Assembly (NCBI GenBank): GCA_028681035.1
Contig: JAQUJJ010000140.1
Coordinates: 1 to 9,295, forward strand
DNA: 9,295 nucleotides
Source of the DNA: Candidatus Cloacimonadota bacterium
GTDB taxonomy: Bacteria; Cloacimonadota; Cloacimonadia; Cloacimonadales; Cloacimonadaceae
Reading direction: 5' to 3'
Part shown: positions 6,674 to 9,295 of the stretch, one piece after another
Layout of the letters: every line of letters starts with the position of its first letter
How positions within the stretch are numbered: position 1 is the stretch's first letter
Program-made: the position numbers and the translations under genes
Notes under the pieces: model-generated
What the model was told of the DNA's origin: nothing
What the model saw: the letters and a program-made list of their open reading frames with translations, nothing else
Database searches by the model: none

Positions 6674-9151
6674 ATGAGCAAGATTGAGCAAATCATCAAG
6701 AAACAATTCGATAGCAATCGCTTGCTATTTTGGTACGATCCAACCCAAGAATTTCGTGACGAATACTGGGCTCTGCAGCTTCCAGATGGATGCGAGAAAA
6801 TTGAGGTAGTTCATGATGCGTTTGGTGTAAAGCACAGGATATTGATCAAGGAACCAGATAAAAAATTCCTGCTCTATTTTGCCTATGAGGAGCCATCTCA
6901 TCAAGATAATTGGCTGCTTGATCTTCAGCTTTCTGAGGGGGTGGTGCAAATAGATCAGGGATCATTATGGCTGCAAGAACTGGGTCTTGATCGCAACCGC
7001 TTTATTGAGATCACCAGAGAACATAAGTACTTTTTCAAATCGTTAAAACGCCTTGTAGCTCTTAAGGGACTTGTTACAAAAGACACGGATGTACAAGGTT
7101 CCCTACGCTTGAAAATGCTGTCTGTATGTGCCACTTGTGAAGCAAGATGGGATGAGGTCATGCTCTCCCTGCTTTCCGAATTTGCATCGGGTAAGAATGA
7201 GAAGCTGAACTTGATCGGGAAATGCGGGTTGGATAGTTTCTTCTGGGAACAGATCGCCGTGAATTATGGCTATACCAGTGAGCAACCGAATCTGAAAAGC
7301 CTGTCAATAGAGCTGTTTTCTGCAGCGTGCATGATGGGCGATAGCAAGATTAACCGCGATGGCAAACATGCTCTGAAACTAATGAAGGACCTGAGCCAAT
7401 ATAGAGAGCCTTTTGACCGGCTTAGCTTGAGTTGTGCGGTGTGGATAGACGCTCCGACCTGGCTGGAAAAACAAAGCCTGGAGACCTTAAGCGAGCTTGA
7501 TTACTTCGAGTATGCCGAACGTTTAATCATCAACAGCATGATTGTGTCTTTAGATGAGAGCAGGATTGGTAGCAGGGAACTACTGGGGCTCATCATGAAA
7601 CGCCGGAGCAGTCATTGGTATCAAAACTATGAGAACCAGTACCAATGCTTAAGTTATGCCTCCGAGTATCTTGATAGGGCTTCGATTATCAATGCCGAGT
7701 TACATGGACTTGAGAGTGGGTTTAAAGCCTATTATGAGAACCTCTATCAGATGGATCTGTTATACCGTAAGTTCTGTCTATACTACGGAAGATTGCCGGA
7801 GACAAAGAGTTTCGAATCACTCTCAAGCAAGATAGGGGATCACTATGGCAATAGCTTCATCTTCAAGCTGGGAACAACCTGGTCTGCACAGATGAAGCAG
7901 CAGGAGAAATGGCCTCCGGCATTATTACGCCATGCGCTGGGATTTTGGAAAATCCAGATTACTCCATACATCCAGCAGAATAAGAAGATATTCGTGATTA
8001 TCTCCGATGCCCTAAGATATGAGATTGCTGCAGAACTGATGAGCCTGATCCGAAAGGAGGACCGCTTTGAAGCTGAGCTGAGCGCTATGGTTGGAACCCT
8101 ACCCAGCATCACATCGATCGGGATGGCTGCTCTGCTGCCTCATGAGAGTATCAGCTTTGATAACAAGAACAATGTACTGGTGGATGGTATGAGCAGCATG
8201 GGCACGGAGAACCGGGGAAAGATCTTGAGTAAGTATCATCCGGACAGGTCTCTTACCTTGCGGGCTGAGGATGTTTCAAAGATGCCTACGGATAAAGCCA
8301 GGACTCTTTACACGGATTATGATGTAATCTATGTTTATCACAATGCTATAGATGCTATTGGAGATAAGCTGGCAACCGAAGAGAAGGTCTTTGAGGCGGT
8401 GGAGACAGCTATAAATGAACTTATTGCCTTAGTGCGCAAGCTTAGCTCCGCAAATGCCAATAACATCATCATCACTGCTGATCATGGCTTTATGTACCAA
8501 AGGGATGAGCTCAGCGAGGATCAATTCCTTGATGATAAGATCATTCTGGGTGAGAATGATCAGAAGTTACGGCGCTGCATTATAGGAAGAAGCATAAAAG
8601 AGAATCCTAATCTGCTAATCTACAAATCTGTTGAGCTGGGGCTGAGTGGTGATACTCAAATTGCCATACCCTATGCCGGTCAGAGGATGAGACAAGCCGG
8701 TTCGGGCAGCCGCTACGTGCATGGTGGCGCTTCCTTGCAGGAAATATGCCTGCCACTGTTGCAGGTTAGCAAGAAGCGGGTAAGCGATGTGACTTTGGTG
8801 GACGTGGAAATCAGGCGCAGCGGAAGCAAGACGATCAGTTCCGGTGTCTTGGTCTTCAGGCTATATCAGGTGCAGCCTGTGAGTGAGAAACTGCAGGGCA
8901 GGACCTTGCGGATAGCCTTGTTCGATAAAGATGGAGAACCGATATCGGAGCTCAAGACTATGATATTTGACTCCGCAGAGACCAGTGATAAAGCCCGAGA
9001 TATCGAATGCAGGCTGATGCTCACTGGCAAAGCGGATAAAGCCGGCGATGCTATACTTAGGTTGGATGAGTTTATTCCCGATACGGATATACCCAAAGTG
9101 TATAAAAGCGAGACTTATAGCATCTCGAAGATGTTCGAGATGGATTTTTAA
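6674..9151 (+). CDS. pglZ: BREX-1 alkaline phosphatase-superfamily protein PglZ
   Basis: PglZ is a core BREX protein of the alkaline phosphatase superfamily; its substrate is not settled, and related PglZ domains show metal-dependent nuclease or phosphodiesterase activity. The 825 residues match the type 1 family length. The N-terminus carries the characteristic LLFWYDPTQEF and KKFLLYFAYEEPSHQDNWLLDL blocks, followed by a long helical middle region. The PglZ domain starts near residue 438 with VIISDALRYEIAAEL (Asp445, a metal ligand candidate), then TLPSITSIGMAALLP (Thr480 is a candidate for the nucleophile position), YHNAIDAIGD (His556, Asp560) and IITADHGFMYQRD (Asp603, His604), the expected metal-binding set. 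A GGASLQEICLPLL block and a beta-rich C-terminal domain follow. It starts 9 nt after pglX and is followed 17 nt later by brxL, so it belongs to the same operon. No sign of truncation or loss of key residues. Confidence 0.95.
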   Translation: MSKIEQIIKKQFDSNRLLFWYDPTQEFRDEYWALQLPDGCEKIEVVHDAFGVKHRILIKEPDKKFLLYFAYEEPSHQDNWLLDLQLSEGVVQIDQGSLWLQELGLDRNRFIEITREHKYFFKSLKRLVALKGLVTKDTDVQGSLRLKMLSVCATCEARWDEVMLSLLSEFASGKNEKLNLIGKCGLDSFFWEQIAVNYGYTSEQPNLKSLSIELFSAACMMGDSKINRDGKHALKLMKDLSQYREPFDRLSLSCAVWIDAPTWLEKQSLETLSELDYFEYAERLIINSMIVSLDESRIGSRELLGLIMKRRSSHWYQNYENQYQCLSYASEYLDRASIINAELHGLESGFKAYYENLYQMDLLYRKFCLYYGRLPETKSFESLSSKIGDHYGNSFIFKLGTTWSAQMKQQEKWPPALLRHALGFWKIQITPYIQQNKKIFVIISDALRYEIAAELMSLIRKEDRFEAELSAMVGTLPSITSIGMAALLPHESISFDNKNNVLVDGMSSMGTENRGKILSKYHPDRSLTLRAEDVSKMPTDKARTLYTDYDVIYVYHNAIDAIGDKLATEEKVFEAVETAINELIALVRKLSSANANNIIITADHGFMYQRDELSEDQFLDDKIILGENDQKLRRCIIGRSIKENPNLLIYKSVELGLSGDTQIAIPYAGQRMRQAGSGSRYVHGGASLQEICLPLLQVSKKRVSDVTLVDVEIRRSGSKTISSGVLVFRLYQVQPVSEKLQGRTLRIALFDKDGEPISELKTMIFDSAETSDKARDIECRLMLTGKADKAGDAILRLDEFIPDTDIPKVYKSETYSISKMFEMDF

Positions 9152-9156
9152 GTGAC

Positions 9157-9161
9157 AGGAG
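9157..9161 (+). promoter_or_regulatory. Shine-Dalgarno of brxL
   Basis: AGGAG lies 7 nt before the ATG at 9169, in the 17-nt gap after the pglZ stop. It is the strongest ribosome binding site among the three junctions and fixes the brxL start. Confidence 0.8.
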
Positions 9162-9168
9162 ACCAAAG

Positions 9169-9295
9169 ATGAATAGATTGGATGAGAAGATCAATGAGCA
9201 TTTTCAGGGCTTGGTAGTCCGGAAAGACCTGGTTAAAACCGTAAAAGGCAATGCCATAGTCCCCACCTATGTTTTGGAATACCTGTTGGGACAGT
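9169..9295 (+). CDS. brxL: BREX-1 Lon-like AAA+ protein BrxL, 3'-partial
   Basis: Only the first 42 codons are present; the frame runs off the window end. It begins MNRLDEKINEHFQGLVVRKD and continues through KTVKGNAIVPTYVLEYLLGQ. The HFxGxVVRKDL and VPxYVLEYLLG pattern is what I recognise as the conserved N-terminus of BrxL, a DNA-binding AAA+ protein with a Lon-like C-terminal domain that forms ring assemblies and is needed for phage restriction in type 1 BREX. The ATPase and Lon-like parts lie downstream and cannot be assessed. Its place directly after pglZ is canonical, and a good Shine-Dalgarno supports the ATG. Confidence 0.92.
   Translation, partial: MNRLDEKINEHFQGLVVRKDLVKTVKGNAIVPTYVLEYLLGQ

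Overview
The window is the core of a type 1 BREX (bacteriophage exclusion) defence operon. All genes are on the + strand and the order is canonical: brxC (5' end missing), pglX, pglZ, and the first 42 codons of brxL. The assignment rests on conserved protein motifs and gene order read directly from the sequence. No database search was run. The two remaining type 1 core genes, brxA and brxB, would be expected upstream of the window.

Layout: 1-3107 is the C-terminal ~1034 residues of BrxC, a large P-loop ATPase with its Walker B present and its Walker A presumably upstream. 3104-6664 is PglX, an N6-adenine DNA methyltransferase with intact SAM-binding (DPCCGSGH) and catalytic (NPPY) motifs; it overlaps brxC by four bases (ATGA). 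6674-9151 is PglZ, an alkaline-phosphatase-superfamily protein, starting 9 nt after pglX. 9169-9295 is the start of BrxL, an AAA+/Lon-like protein, preceded by a good Shine-Dalgarno. There is no non-coding stretch longer than 17 nt and no internal promoter or terminator, so this is one transcription unit. In known type 1 systems PglX marks host DNA at a non-palindromic site, and BrxC, PglZ and BrxL help block replication of unmarked phage DNA.

The most unusual element is a 61-bp perfect palindromic repeat (3965-4025) inside the pglX coding sequence. It has 23-bp arms and a 15-nt loop, and each arm is itself a small hairpin. It is read through in frame as about 21 extra residues just before the methyltransferase motif I. 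It looks like a small mobile palindromic (REP/MITE-like) unit that has become protein-coding. A second compositional signal is an AT-rich stretch over the likely target-recognition region of pglX, consistent with recombinational exchange of specificity.

The organism cannot be named with confidence. Coding sequence is of moderate GC (roughly 45-50% outside the pglX dip), with Shine-Dalgarno sites and standard stop codons (TGA, TAG, TAA each used once), so it is a bacterium. I have a vague, unverified recollection of similar GCAGGAT/ATCCTGC palindromes being common in Cloacimonadota-type genomes; treat that only as a lead.
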